The position numbers were made by a program, and so were the translations under genes. A DNA stretch of 64,000 bases from Chthoniobacterales bacterium (GTDB lineage: Bacteria; Verrucomicrobiota; Verrucomicrobiia; Chthoniobacterales; Terrimicrobiaceae). Within the stretch, counting starts at the first letter, position 1. Every line of letters begins with the position of its first letter. This document shows positions 36,197 through 45,219 of the stretch, one piece after another. A model generated the notes under the pieces. The model searched no databases and had not been told where the DNA came from. It saw only the letters and a list, made by a program, of their open reading frames with translations. Location of the stretch: positions 1 through 64,000 of the forward strand of contig JACSRU010000108.1 of NCBI GenBank assembly GCA_014879575.1. Direction: 5' to 3'.

Positions 36197-36224
36197 AACA
36201 CCCCGCCTTTGTGCGGGGTGTTTT
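36197..36224 (+). terminator. Rho-independent terminator after acpP
   Basis: A perfect 10-bp GC-rich stem (aacaccccgc / gcggggtgtt) with a 6-base loop (ctttgt) is followed by TTTT. It begins 27 bp after the acpP stop, so acpP is probably a monocistronic transcript. Confidence 0.85.
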
Positions 36225-36451
36225 CGTTCCCGCACGTCGGCACTCCGGCCTGCCAGCGGGGCGCGAAAGTTCCTCAGCAAGCCCGATTCGGCCCGGCCTG
36301 TTTCTTAGGAAAAGAAAATCAAATCGGCAATGGACGCGTGAATTTGTCGCCTGCTAGGTAATTGAGGCGTGAGCCCGCCGCTTCTTTCCTCTCCACTCCC
36401 GGGCTTTTTCGTGCGGGGAAATGTCGGGAGCATCCGGAAAATTTGTTTACC

Positions 36452-37246
36452 ATGAATCCAGACATTGAAGTCCGCACCTATTTTGCCCGTCATCGCAATG
36501 CGCTTGTGGCGCGCGGGGATTTTTCCGAGTTGTTCGCCGCCTGGTATCTGCACCGCATGGACAGCGGGACATCCTTGCCGCCGGAGTGCGATCCCTTCGG
36601 GCGGGACGCCCTTGCGGCACTGACTCTGCATTGCGCGGGACGGCCCAGGAAGGAGACCTGCGCATGGACGGTGTGCCTGCAGGAGCCCCGCATGAACATC
36701 TTCGCCGCGTGCGACAATACAAGCGGCACGGTGGTGGCCAATGTCTTCACGGAAAACGTCCGGGAAATCTCCAAGGGAGCCTTTTATTCGGATGTCATTG
36801 ATTCCGGGAAGCCACCCCGGAGGAGCGTGATTGATTTCGAGGGCAACGATTTCTTCAAGGCGGTCGAACAATTTTACTCGAAGAGCGAGCAACGTTCCGC
36901 CCGATTTTTTTGGCATGGGGAGGAGGATCTGGTCATGGTTGCCGCCCAGCCGGATTGCGATTTGGAATGGCTTGAGTCCCTGGATGCCGCCGCCATCGCC
37001 ACGTTGGATGCCGATGTGGAACTCGCGCTGCTCGAAAAGCGATTTTACCGTTTCGAATGTGGTTGCAACCAGGAACGCATGCTGGATTTTCTGAGGCCGA
37101 TTTTCCGGAGGGAGGGCGAGGAGCTCTTTGCAGGCGAAGAAACGCTCCGAGTCCAGTGCCCGCGATGCGGCGCCCGCCATTTGATCACCCGGGAGTCCCT
37201 CGAAGCCCACGAAACGTCCAGCCGGCCTCCCTCCGCCTCCCCGTAG
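36452..37246 (+). CDS. Hsp33-like redox-regulated chaperone (divergent)
   Basis: A 264-residue protein. The C-terminal zinc site of Hsp33 is clear: CGCNQERMLDFL and, about 40 residues later, CPRCGARHLITRESLE, giving the CxC and CxxC pair that binds Zn2+ when reduced and forms disulfides on oxidation. The N-terminal chaperone part is weakly conserved; FSELFAAWY is one of few recognisable stretches. The likely role is holding unfolded proteins under oxidative stress. The start at 36452 fits a short leader. It is convergent with the FUSC gene, 7 bp away. Confidence 0.75.
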   Translation: MNPDIEVRTYFARHRNALVARGDFSELFAAWYLHRMDSGTSLPPECDPFGRDALAALTLHCAGRPRKETCAWTVCLQEPRMNIFAACDNTSGTVVANVFTENVREISKGAFYSDVIDSGKPPRRSVIDFEGNDFFKAVEQFYSKSEQRSARFFWHGEEDLVMVAAQPDCDLEWLESLDAAAIATLDADVELALLEKRFYRFECGCNQERMLDFLRPIFRREGEELFAGEETLRVQCPRCGARHLITRESLEAHETSSRPPSASP

Positions 37247-37253
37247 ATCGGAA

Positions 37254-39422
37254 CTACAGCGAAAAGTCGCCCATATAGAGCGGGAGACGGAGGCGGGCAA
37301 AAGCGCGTCCCGCCGAGAGAATCTCTTCGCCCAGCAATTGGTAGCGTTCGGCGAAGCCGGTAAACCTCGCAAGACCCAGCGGATGGAAGGAGCTTTCCAG
37401 CAACACAAGGCGCGCTTGTTGTGTCCATGTCCGCCAGGAGGCGAGCGCATCCTGGATTTCCTTGTCGTCGAAGGTCACGGGGGATTCCAATTGAAAGCCC
37501 CTTTCGATGGCTTCCAAGCGCGCCTCGAAAAATCTGTCCAGGGCCTTGGTTTTTTCCTGTCCGGACTGTCGGATGTCGGAAGGAAGGTCGGAGGGCAATC
37601 GGTCGAGTGTGATGACGAATCCCGCGCCCAGCCCGGCAATGGAAAGCGCGAGCGCTTTGAGTCGGCCGGGTTCTTCCGGAGGGCAAATCGGCGGTTCGAG
37701 GTGTTTCAATCGCACCTGCACCTCGTCGGGAATGAGTGCCAGGCGGGTTTCCTCCCAAAGCGGACGGGTCTCGCGGCGCAGGATTTTTCGGCAGAGCCGC
37801 AGTGCTTCCACGAATCTGTCCCGGATTTCCCGCTGGGGAAGCGACGGCCAGATCAAGCGCTGGACCAGGGCCGCGAGCAGGAGGGCAAGAACCAGTCCGA
37901 AAAAGAACTCCACGACCGCCTGGAAGCCGACGGGGTGCTGTGCGTTCAGTCCCAGAATCCCCACCAGCATAAGCATGCCAAGTTGCATCGGGATTGTCAT
38001 GCCCCGGGTCGTAAATGACAGGAAGCCCCAGACAAACAACCAGACAAAGAGCAGCGTGTTCATGACCGCGTAACTCGAAAGCATCGGAGCCGCCGCCAGG
38101 AGCAAAAGACTGACTGCCCCAACGACGCTCACGCACAAAGGAACCAGGTGGAATGCCCGCCGATCCCCCTGCCCCCCGGGACTCGCGGCATTCATGGCGG
38201 TGAAAACCCAGGCTCCCAAGATAAACATCGTCCCACCGGGCGGGTGGAGCCAGTTGTCGATAAGGAAAGCCAGGATCACAACCACCCCGGATTTGATCCC
38301 GGTCCGAATCCAAAAAAGCGGGGGCCGCGGAGAGAGCATCGGAGCGGGATGGAACTCGCGTTGGAGCGGGTTTTTCGGCAGGGAGTCCATGAGTTCCTGC
38401 GTCTTCACGATCTGGGCCCGGATGTCGTCAAAGGCGGCGACATGAAGCCCCACGACAAGAGCCTGATCGGGGGGAAGAAGCCGGGTCACCTGTTTGTCCC
38501 GCATCTCGAGAAACCTCGCATCCAGCACCTCAAAGGCGGCGGCAACCTTCGTCCGGTGGAATGCCCGGGATGCGCCTGTTGACGAGCGGCCGGAGAGATC
38601 GCCGAGCGCGGACTCCAACGCGCGACGGAGATCCCCGAAAGCCTCCCCCGCATGGACGAGAAGCGGAGACTCCGGAGGGATCCCCTTGCGCAAGGTTCCG
38701 ATGGCGCAGGCCATTTTTCCCAGGCAAACCGTCAGTTCAAAATACGTCCCCAGTCTTTGTCGGAAAAAAAAGCTCTCCCGTGCGCCAAACGTGAGCAACG
38801 TTCGCAGGCCGGTAATCCGCGCGGCAAATTCCTGTGCCCGGGAGGCGCCTCTCTGTGTTTCCCCCGGAGCGCAGATGGGGGAGGTATCCGCGAAGCAGCT
38901 TCTCAAATCGCCGAAACAAGCCCGCAGGTGTTCGTGGAATTCCAAGCGGGCATAGCGCGGCCAGAGGACGCCTTGGACAACCATCGTGACGAGGATTCCC
39001 ACGCCAATTTCCTCGATTCTCGTCAACAGGAACGTCCACGAGTTTTCCGGGTGCCTCATCCCATTGCTGGCGACCACAAGGGCGGTCATTCCGCACAACA
39101 AAAATGCGTAGGGATAACGGCTCTGGCCAAAGAGGGCCGTGCAGGTGCCGATCACCAGACCAAGCAACACAAGGAAAACCACCGGATTCTGTTCGAGGGC
39201 GCCGGTGATCAAATACCCGATCAGCCCGCCCGCAACCGTCCCGATGAGGCGAAAGACGGATTTTTCCGCAACCGCTCCCACATACTGCGCCGTCATCAGC
39301 ACAAAAACCGTGAAGAGCGCCCAGCCGGGCATTTCCAACCGGGCCCACAAGGAAATGAAAACCACCGCTGTTCCCGCCAACCCAAACTTCAACCCGTAGC
39401 GGATTGCGGGGCTGTTTCCCAT
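37254..39422 (-). CDS. FUSC-family (YccS/AaeB-like) inner-membrane transporter
   Basis: A 722-residue protein with two hydrophobic blocks of about six transmembrane segments each (about 8-160 and 375-510) and cytoplasmic stretches between and after. This is the AaeB/YccS arrangement, including an N-terminal ARLEMPGWALFTVF and the second block beginning GIKSGVVVILAFLIDN. Members export aromatic acids or act as efflux pumps. No partner adaptor (AaeA) is next to it; the function here is uncertain. Confidence 0.82.
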   Translation of the reverse strand: MGNSPAIRYGLKFGLAGTAVVFISLWARLEMPGWALFTVFVLMTAQYVGAVAEKSVFRLIGTVAGGLIGYLITGALEQNPVVFLVLLGLVIGTCTALFGQSRYPYAFLLCGMTALVVASNGMRHPENSWTFLLTRIEEIGVGILVTMVVQGVLWPRYARLEFHEHLRACFGDLRSCFADTSPICAPGETQRGASRAQEFAARITGLRTLLTFGARESFFFRQRLGTYFELTVCLGKMACAIGTLRKGIPPESPLLVHAGEAFGDLRRALESALGDLSGRSSTGASRAFHRTKVAAAFEVLDARFLEMRDKQVTRLLPPDQALVVGLHVAAFDDIRAQIVKTQELMDSLPKNPLQREFHPAPMLSPRPPLFWIRTGIKSGVVVILAFLIDNWLHPPGGTMFILGAWVFTAMNAASPGGQGDRRAFHLVPLCVSVVGAVSLLLLAAAPMLSSYAVMNTLLFVWLFVWGFLSFTTRGMTIPMQLGMLMLVGILGLNAQHPVGFQAVVEFFFGLVLALLLAALVQRLIWPSLPQREIRDRFVEALRLCRKILRRETRPLWEETRLALIPDEVQVRLKHLEPPICPPEEPGRLKALALSIAGLGAGFVITLDRLPSDLPSDIRQSGQEKTKALDRFFEARLEAIERGFQLESPVTFDDKEIQDALASWRTWTQQARLVLLESSFHPLGLARFTGFAERYQLLGEEILSAGRAFARLRLPLYMGDFSL

Positions 39423-39442
39423 GATCGAAATCTCCCCCCGGG

Positions 39443-40279
39443 CTATTTCACCGCCGCCCAGGAGTCCTCGATGGTGCGGAGACGGGATTGTTTGCGGCCC
39501 AATTGTGGAACGCAGGCGATGAGCGCCTTGGTGTAGGGGTGCTGTGGGTTTTTGAGCAGGCTTTCGGTGTCGCCATATTCGACGATCTCGCCGCGGAACA
39601 TGACGGCAACGCGCTCGCAGAGGCCGCGAATGATTGCGAAGTTGTGGGTGATCAGAATGAGGGACATCCCAAATTCGCCGCGCAGCCTGCGAAGTTCGGA
39701 GAGAATCTGCGCCTGGATCGTGACGTCCAACGCGGTGGTCGGTTCGTCAGCGACAAGCAACCGGGGACGGCAGCTGAGAGCCATGGCGATCATGGCGCGT
39801 TGCTGCATGCCGCCGCTGAGTTGGTGCGGATAGTCGTGCATGCGCTTTTCCGGATCAACGATGCCGACGGCACCCAGCCACTTGATGATTTCGGCATCCA
39901 CATCCGAAATATCCGGACGGTGCAGGTGGATTCCCTCGGCAATCTGGCTGCGGATCGAATAGACGGGATTCAGTGAGGTGGCGGGTTCCTGAAAAACGTA
40001 GGCAATTCCGCCACCGCGCATGAGCCGGATCTGGCGGGGCGTCATCTTCAGGACATCGCGGCCCAGGAAGAGAATTTTTCCGCTGACGTATTCCGCAGGC
40101 GGCGTCGGGATCAGCCGGGTAAGCGAGAGGGCGGTGACGCTTTTCCCACTGCCGCTCTCGCCGACAATGGCGAGCGAGTCGCCCTCCTTCATGGAAAGTG
40201 ACACTTTCTTCACGGCATCAACCGTGCCGTTTTCCGTTCGAAATCGGATCGAGAGATTGTGAAGTTCCAGAAGGTTCAT
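39443..40279 (-). CDS. Oligopeptide/dipeptide ABC transporter ATP-binding protein (DppD/OppD type)
   Basis: A 278-residue ATPase with Walker [11 protein letters not shown], signature LSGGMQQR, Walker [13 protein letters not shown] and switch His THNFAI. The end has the [14 protein letters not shown] motif common to peptide/nickel uptake ATPases. It should power uptake with the permease encoded 8 bp upstream. The usual second ATPase (DppF), second permease and binding protein are missing. Confidence 0.88.
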   Translation of the reverse strand: MNLLELHNLSIRFRTENGTVDAVKKVSLSMKEGDSLAIVGESGSGKSVTALSLTRLIPTPPAEYVSGKILFLGRDVLKMTPRQIRLMRGGGIAYVFQEPATSLNPVYSIRSQIAEGIHLHRPDISDVDAEIIKWLGAVGIVDPEKRMHDYPHQLSGGMQQRAMIAMALSCRPRLLVADEPTTALDVTIQAQILSELRRLRGEFGMSLILITHNFAIIRGLCERVAVMFRGEIVEYGDTESLLKNPQHPYTKALIACVPQLGRKQSRLRTIEDSWAAVK

Positions 40280-40287
40280 GGGAGGCT

Positions 40288-41178
40288 TTAACGGGTGGTG
40301 GCGGCGCGCCGGAGGGCGTCGCCGGCCAGGTAGAAGGCCAGCGAGGCGGTGAAAATTGCCAGACCCGGAAAAACAATCAGCCACCACGCGTCCAGGAAGT
40401 AGGTTTTGCCATCCGCAATGATGTTTCCCCAGGTCGCCTGCGGCGGCGGCACACCAAAACTGAGAAAGCTCAGCCCGGACTCCACCAGGATCGCATCGGG
40501 GATGCTGATCACGGCGGTGACAAAGATCGGCGCAAAGGCATTTGGAAGAATGTGACGAAAAATGATCCGCAGGCGGCTCTGCCCGAGCGCCCTTGCGGCG
40601 CGCACATACTCGCTCTCGCGCAGGGTGAGAAATTCCGCGCGCACAAGCCGGGCGGTGCCGGTCCATCCGACCAGTCCGATGACCGTGATGATGATCCAGA
40701 TGTTTGGGCCAATGATGGCAATGGCTGTCAGGATCAGAAAGAAGGACGGAAAACAAAGCAGGGCATCAACGACGCGCATCGCGACATTGTCCACCCACCC
40801 GCCAATATAGCCGGAAACCGCACCAATGAAAATCCCGATCCCCAGAGAAACGGCCATCGCGACAAATCCGACCGTCAGGGAAATTGTCGAGCCGGCAATC
40901 ATCCGGGAAAAGACATCCCTCCCGAGATTATCGGTCCCGAGCCAGTTCACGGAGTTGGGCGGCAGGAGTTTGCGTTCCAAAAACGTGGCGTTCGGATCCA
41001 AGGGCATCGGGAGATGCCACCACGAACAGACGCCCCCCACGATGGCCACCGCGAAAAACAAAAGGATCCCGCCCGTGGCACAGATCGCCAGCCGATCCCG
41101 GAAATACCTGCGCGCGACCCGCCGGAAGGGACTGTCCGACGGGACCGGTTGCGGGATGGCGTCAACGGTGGTTGTCAC
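40288..41178 (-). CDS. Oligopeptide/dipeptide ABC transporter permease (DppC/OppC type)
   Basis: A 296-residue membrane protein. Motifs of DppC-type permeases: N-terminal extension, WLGTDNLGRDVFSRMIAGS, and the EAA loop EYVRAARALGQSRLRIIFRHILPN that docks on the ATPase. It is the first of two genes (permease, ATPase). The missing DppB-type partner may be encoded elsewhere. Confidence 0.9.
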   Translation of the reverse strand: MTTTVDAIPQPVPSDSPFRRVARRYFRDRLAICATGGILLFFAVAIVGGVCSWWHLPMPLDPNATFLERKLLPPNSVNWLGTDNLGRDVFSRMIAGSTISLTVGFVAMAVSLGIGIFIGAVSGYIGGWVDNVAMRVVDALLCFPSFFLILTAIAIIGPNIWIIITVIGLVGWTGTARLVRAEFLTLRESEYVRAARALGQSRLRIIFRHILPNAFAPIFVTAVISIPDAILVESGLSFLSFGVPPPQATWGNIIADGKTYFLDAWWLIVFPGLAIFTASLAFYLAGDALRRAATTR

Positions 41179-41263
41179 GATGGTTTCTGGAACGACGGGC
41201 GAGAATGGCGAAGCCCGGCGAGGTTGTCACGCCTGTTGAACGGGGCGCGGAATTTCCGCGCGG

Positions 41264-42001
41264 CTAGCCGCCCGTTGCCTTCGCATACAACTCTTCGACG
41301 AACGGCCAGTTCACGACCTTCCACCATGCGGTCACGTATTCGGGGCGGCGGTTTTGATACTTCAGGTAATAGGCGTGTTCCCAGACATCGAGACCGAGCA
41401 GCGCCTTCTGGCCCTCCAGCAGGGGCGGATCCTGGTTCGGTGTGGAGAGGATCGCCAACTTGCCGTCTTTGAGAACCAGCCAAGCCCAGCCGCTGCCGAA
41501 ACGTTTCAGAGCCGCTTCGTTGAATTGTTTTTGAAATTCCGCAAACGAGCCGAATGTTTTCTCAATCGCCGCCGCCAGTGGCCCGGCGGGCTCCCCGCCG
41601 CCCTTGGGCGACATCATCAGCCAGAAAAGCGTGTGGTTGACATGGCCGCCCACATTGTCCCGCAAACCTTTGCGGATCGCCTCGGGTGCCTTGTCGAGTT
41701 GGAGGAGCAATTCCTCGGGAGAGAGCTTGGAGAGTTCCGGATGGTCGGCCAGAAGTTTGTTCGCATTGGTGATGTAGGCCTGGTGATGCTTGTCATGATG
41801 CAGCCGCATGGTTTCCGCATCAATTGTGGGCTCCAATGCCTCATAGGGGTAGGGCAAAGGCGGGAGTTTGTAGGGGCCGGAGGGCCCCGCAGGAGCCGGA
41901 GCGGCTGACTGGGCCATCAGGCGGTCGCTGAAAAATGCGGTGACAGCCGAGGCAAGGCTGAGACGGAAGATGCTGCGGCGGGTATATTTCTGTGTATTCA
42001 T
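41264..42001 (-). CDS. Fe/Mn superoxide dismutase with Tat signal
   Basis: A 245-residue protein. The first 31 residues form a twin-arginine signal ([13 protein letters not shown], ending LMAQSAA), so it is folded in the cytoplasm and exported with its metal. The body is an Fe/Mn-[46 protein letters not shown]. It dismutates superoxide in the periplasm. The start at 42001 is fixed by the signal. Metal choice (Fe or Mn) cannot be told. No oxidative-stress partner is adjacent. Confidence 0.93.
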   Translation of the reverse strand: MNTQKYTRRSIFRLSLASAVTAFFSDRLMAQSAAPAPAGPSGPYKLPPLPYPYEALEPTIDAETMRLHHDKHHQAYITNANKLLADHPELSKLSPEELLLQLDKAPEAIRKGLRDNVGGHVNHTLFWLMMSPKGGGEPAGPLAAAIEKTFGSFAEFQKQFNEAALKRFGSGWAWLVLKDGKLAILSTPNQDPPLLEGQKALLGLDVWEHAYYLKYQNRRPEYVTAWWKVVNWPFVEELYAKATGG

Positions 42002-42062
42002 AACAAGAAGGCAAAATACCCAGCGCGACGCCCGGCGCAAGTGCTGTCCAGAAATTTGGGGG

Positions 42063-43019
42063 TCAAGGTATCTCGGTCAGTGCCTTGACATGCGAGACGG
42101 CCGCCGAGGCCAAACCCTCGGGGCTGTAACCGCCCTCCAGCACGGAAACAATACGGCCCCGGCACCACTTCTGCGCGGTCGAGACGCACCGGCGCGTCAT
42201 TTCGGCAAACGTTTCATCCGTCCACCGCAAATCCCCCACCGGGTCATTTTCCCGGGCATCAAAGCCTGCGGAAATCAGCAAAAACTCCGGCTGGAAAGCG
42301 TCCAGTGTCGGGGTGACCTGCTCATCCCACACGCGCAGTGCCTCCGGGCCGCCGGAATTTTTCGGCAGCGGAAGGTGGAGCGTCGTGCCCTCGCCGGCGC
42401 CGCGTCCCCGTTCCTCCGCGATGCCGGTGAACGGATAAATCCCCGCCTCGTGGAGCGAAATGTAAAGGACCTGCGGATCTTCCCGGAAAATTTCCTCGGT
42501 TCCATTGCCATGATGCACGTCCCAATCCACGATGGCCACCCGCCCGAGATGGTGCCGGAGCAGGAGATGGCGCGCGGCAATCGCCACATGATTGAAAATG
42601 CAAAACCCCATGCCGCGTTCAGCGGTCGCATGGTGACCGGGCGGGCGAACCGCGCAAAATACTGCGGCCAACTCGCCGCGCATCACAAAATCCACGGCCT
42701 GGAGCACCGCTCCACTGGCCTCAAGAGCCACGTCGTAACTCTCCGGACAAATCACGGTGTCGCCCGTGCGCAGTTGATCGGCAAAATTTTCGACATCCTG
42801 ACGAACGATATCCAGATACCACGGCGCGTGCGCCAGGAGGATGTCCTCCGGTGTGGCCTTGCGTCCGGGGACCTTCACAAAGGTATCCGGCAGATCCTCC
42901 AGGGCGGCGGAGAGGGCGCGGTAACGTGCGGGGGATTCCGGATGCCAGGGGCCGGTGTCGTGACGCTCGTAACAGGCGTCAAAATGGATGCCCACCCGAC
43001 GCGGTTTCCTCCGGCTCAT
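42063..43019 (-). CDS. Histone deacetylase-like (AcuC/HDAC superfamily) amidohydrolase
   Basis: A 318-residue Zn-dependent deacylase. Motifs: RPPGHHAT (catalytic His pair), [10 protein letters not shown] (Zn-binding Asp and His), [11 protein letters not shown] (second Asp ligand) and EGGYS (substrate Tyr). It should remove acetyl or related acyl groups from lysines or small amines. The start at 43019 overlaps the stop of the next gene upstream by 4 bp. That gene encodes a CoA-transferase fused to an acetyltransferase, so protein acetylation control is likely. Confidence 0.92.
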   Translation of the reverse strand: MSRRKPRRVGIHFDACYERHDTGPWHPESPARYRALSAALEDLPDTFVKVPGRKATPEDILLAHAPWYLDIVRQDVENFADQLRTGDTVICPESYDVALEASGAVLQAVDFVMRGELAAVFCAVRPPGHHATAERGMGFCIFNHVAIAARHLLLRHHLGRVAIVDWDVHHGNGTEEIFREDPQVLYISLHEAGIYPFTGIAEERGRGAGEGTTLHLPLPKNSGGPEALRVWDEQVTPTLDAFQPEFLLISAGFDARENDPVGDLRWTDETFAEMTRRCVSTAQKWCRGRIVSVLEGGYSPEGLASAAVSHVKALTEIP

Positions 43020-44896
43020 GCGACGCCCCGGATTCCCTTGCGTTTCAAAAATTGCGGACGCGAGCGCAGGATGCCCGCCAGCGGAATCCGGAATTCCTCC
43101 TCGCCTTCCTCTCCGGGGATTCGCCGGCCACCGACCGCCAGGAAAAGATTCTTCATCGGATGGTTCTCGGCCAAAACACTGGCCCAAAAATATTTTACCC
43201 CGCGCGCCCTGGCGATGAGGGCGAGTTTTCCGAGAAGAAATCCCGCCATACCGATGTGGCGCGAATCCTCATGCACCACGAAAGCCACCTCGGCTCCCTT
43301 TTCGTCGCGATCGAGGTAGTAGCGGCCGATGGCCCGCAATTCCTCGTGTTCCCGGGATCCCCCAAACAGACCGAACGCCAGATCTTTTTTTTGATCCACC
43401 GCCGCCAGTTTGTAGGCGGATTCCCCGGTCATGCGGTGCCGCTGGTAGCCGTAGCGCAGGCGGACGGTTTCCTCATCGTGGGAATAAAAAAATTCCTGAA
43501 TCGTCCGCATGTCACTCGCATACAACGGGCGCAGGAGAAAACGCTGTCGGCCGAAATTCACCCAGGCACTCTCGACGCCATCCGGGGAAAATGCGGGATC
43601 CGCCGGGGGCATGGTGAAAAATTTTGGCAACCATCCGCGTGACCGCGCGCCGGCCAGCAACTTTTCGCGGTGGTCCGGGTGGGCAACCTCGACGAGTCGC
43701 GCCACCCGCTCGCGAATGCTGCGTCCATGAAGGCTGGCCACCCCAAATTCCGTGACCACATAGTGGACATCCCCGCGTCCGGTGCAGACCCCGCTGCCGG
43801 ATTCCAGTTCCGCCACAATGCGGGAGTGCCCGCCTTCGTCGGAAGTCGAGGTGAGCGCGATGATGGGTCTTCCGCCCTTGCTGCGCCCCGCGCCCCGGAC
43901 AAAATCCTGCAACGCTCCGATGCCCCCGTAAAAGCGGTGCCCGCTCGAGTCCCGCACGACCTGGCCGGTGAGATCAACCTCGCGGGCGCCATTGATCGCC
44001 ACCATGCGATGATTGCGCGCGATATTCGCAGGATTGTAAACCCACTCGCTCGCATGCAATTCGATCGCGTTGTTGCCGTCCACAAATTGATACAGCTTCC
44101 GGCTCCCGATCACATGGCTGGCGATGATTTTCCCCGGGTGAAAGGATTTTTTCGATCCATCCGCCGCCCCGCATTTCACCAGGTCCATGAGCGCGTCGTT
44201 GAACAGGCCGCTGTGGATGCCGAGATGCCGGTGCTTGCGCAAGGCTCTCGCCACGGCCTCCGGTGTGTTGCCAAGGCCGACCTGGATGGTGGCGCCATCG
44301 TCAATCAATTGCGCCGCATAGCGCCCGATGCGGGCATGACGTTCATCGAGGATCGGTTTTTTTGCCTCGGGAAGGCGGGCGGCGTGATCGAGGGCGAAAG
44401 TGATTTTTTTGACGGATATTTTGGAATCCCCCCCGGTTCTCGGCATGTGCGGATTGATCTGCGCCACCACCACCCGGGCGCAATCAATGGCGGATCGCAC
44501 CACATCCACACTGACCCCCAGCGTGCAGAATCCCCGGGCATCCGGCGGACTCACTTGGATGAGTGCCACGTCCAGGGGCAGGGGGCCCTGCCGAAACAAG
44601 GACGCCACTTCCGAAAGCGGACACGGGGTGTAGTCCGCCTGCCCCCGCTCGACAGCCTCCCGCAGCGGACGGGTCAGAAAAAAGGAATTCGTCCGGATCA
44701 CCTCCCCATACCGGGGCTCAATCCAGGGCGATTCCCCCAAGCCATAGATATGAACCAACTCGACATCCTGGAATCCCCCCGAGGCGGCAAGAAACGAATC
44801 CACCAGGGCAAACGGCACAGAGGCACCCCCGCCGATAAAGACGCGGCATCCGGGGCGGACGATCTGCGGCCAGTCCTGGGGGGTGAGTGATTTCAT
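43016..44896 (-). CDS. Acetyl-CoA hydrolase/CoA-transferase fused to a GNAT acetyltransferase
   Basis: A 626-residue fusion. Residues about 1-430 match acetyl-CoA hydrolase/4-hydroxybutyrate CoA-transferase: LGVSVDVVRSAID, a GLG near the middle, HRFYGGIGALQDFVRGA and VTEFGVASLHGRSIRERVA. Residues about 455-600 form a GNAT domain with AYKLAAVDQ and HIGMAGFLLGKLALIARARGV, in the acetyl-CoA-binding region. The protein could handle acyl-CoA and acylate a lysine target at the same time. It is followed by the deacetylase gene with an ATGA overlap. The acyl substrate and protein target are unknown. Confidence 0.85.
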   Translation of the reverse strand: MKSLTPQDWPQIVRPGCRVFIGGGASVPFALVDSFLAASGGFQDVELVHIYGLGESPWIEPRYGEVIRTNSFFLTRPLREAVERGQADYTPCPLSEVASLFRQGPLPLDVALIQVSPPDARGFCTLGVSVDVVRSAIDCARVVVAQINPHMPRTGGDSKISVKKITFALDHAARLPEAKKPILDERHARIGRYAAQLIDDGATIQVGLGNTPEAVARALRKHRHLGIHSGLFNDALMDLVKCGAADGSKKSFHPGKIIASHVIGSRKLYQFVDGNNAIELHASEWVYNPANIARNHRMVAINGAREVDLTGQVVRDSSGHRFYGGIGALQDFVRGAGRSKGGRPIIALTSTSDEGGHSRIVAELESGSGVCTGRGDVHYVVTEFGVASLHGRSIRERVARLVEVAHPDHREKLLAGARSRGWLPKFFTMPPADPAFSPDGVESAWVNFGRQRFLLRPLYASDMRTIQEFFYSHDEETVRLRYGYQRHRMTGESAYKLAAVDQKKDLAFGLFGGSREHEELRAIGRYYLDRDEKGAEVAFVVHEDSRHIGMAGFLLGKLALIARARGVKYFWASVLAENHPMKNLFLAVGGRRIPGEEGEEEFRIPLAGILRSRPQFLKRKGIRGVA

Positions 44897-45219
44897 GATG
44901 AAAATTTTGGGACCGTCCCGCACGGAAGATGCCGGCTTTTCAACGGTTCGGATCGCCAGTCGCCCGGCAGGAACAGGCTCAACGATGGTGGATTGTAATC
45001 CGTGCGGCTGCTAGGCAAATTTTCCCGATGGGGGTTGTGGGCTCTTCCGGAAAGTTTCGTCATTTCGGGAGTTGCCCCATGATGTGGCCGGGTTGTTTCC
45101 GGCGGCTTCCAGGGGGCTTTGTGGCACTCGGATGCGTGATGTGGCGGTTGACGCGCGGATTTGGGCAACTTGGTGCACGCTTGCGTCCGGACAAAAAATG
45201 CGAAATTCTCCGAGGTTTC
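44897..45219 (+). other. Divergent intergenic region (323 bp) upstream of ftsK
   Basis: The ftsK frame is open back to 44929, but the codons do not look like protein and no homology is apparent, so I treat it as leader. A TTGACG lies at 45148-45153, with no convincing -10 box 17 bp on. I see no repeat, tRNA or small gene. Confidence 0.4.

Noticed and set aside
41245..41261. Near-perfect palindrome gcgcggaa-t-ttccgcgc after the superoxide dismutase gene
   Set aside because: The loop is too short and no T run follows, so it is not a convincing terminator.
44929..45219. An N-terminal extension of ftsK
   Set aside because: Codons read like noise, and the ATG at 45220 fits the family.
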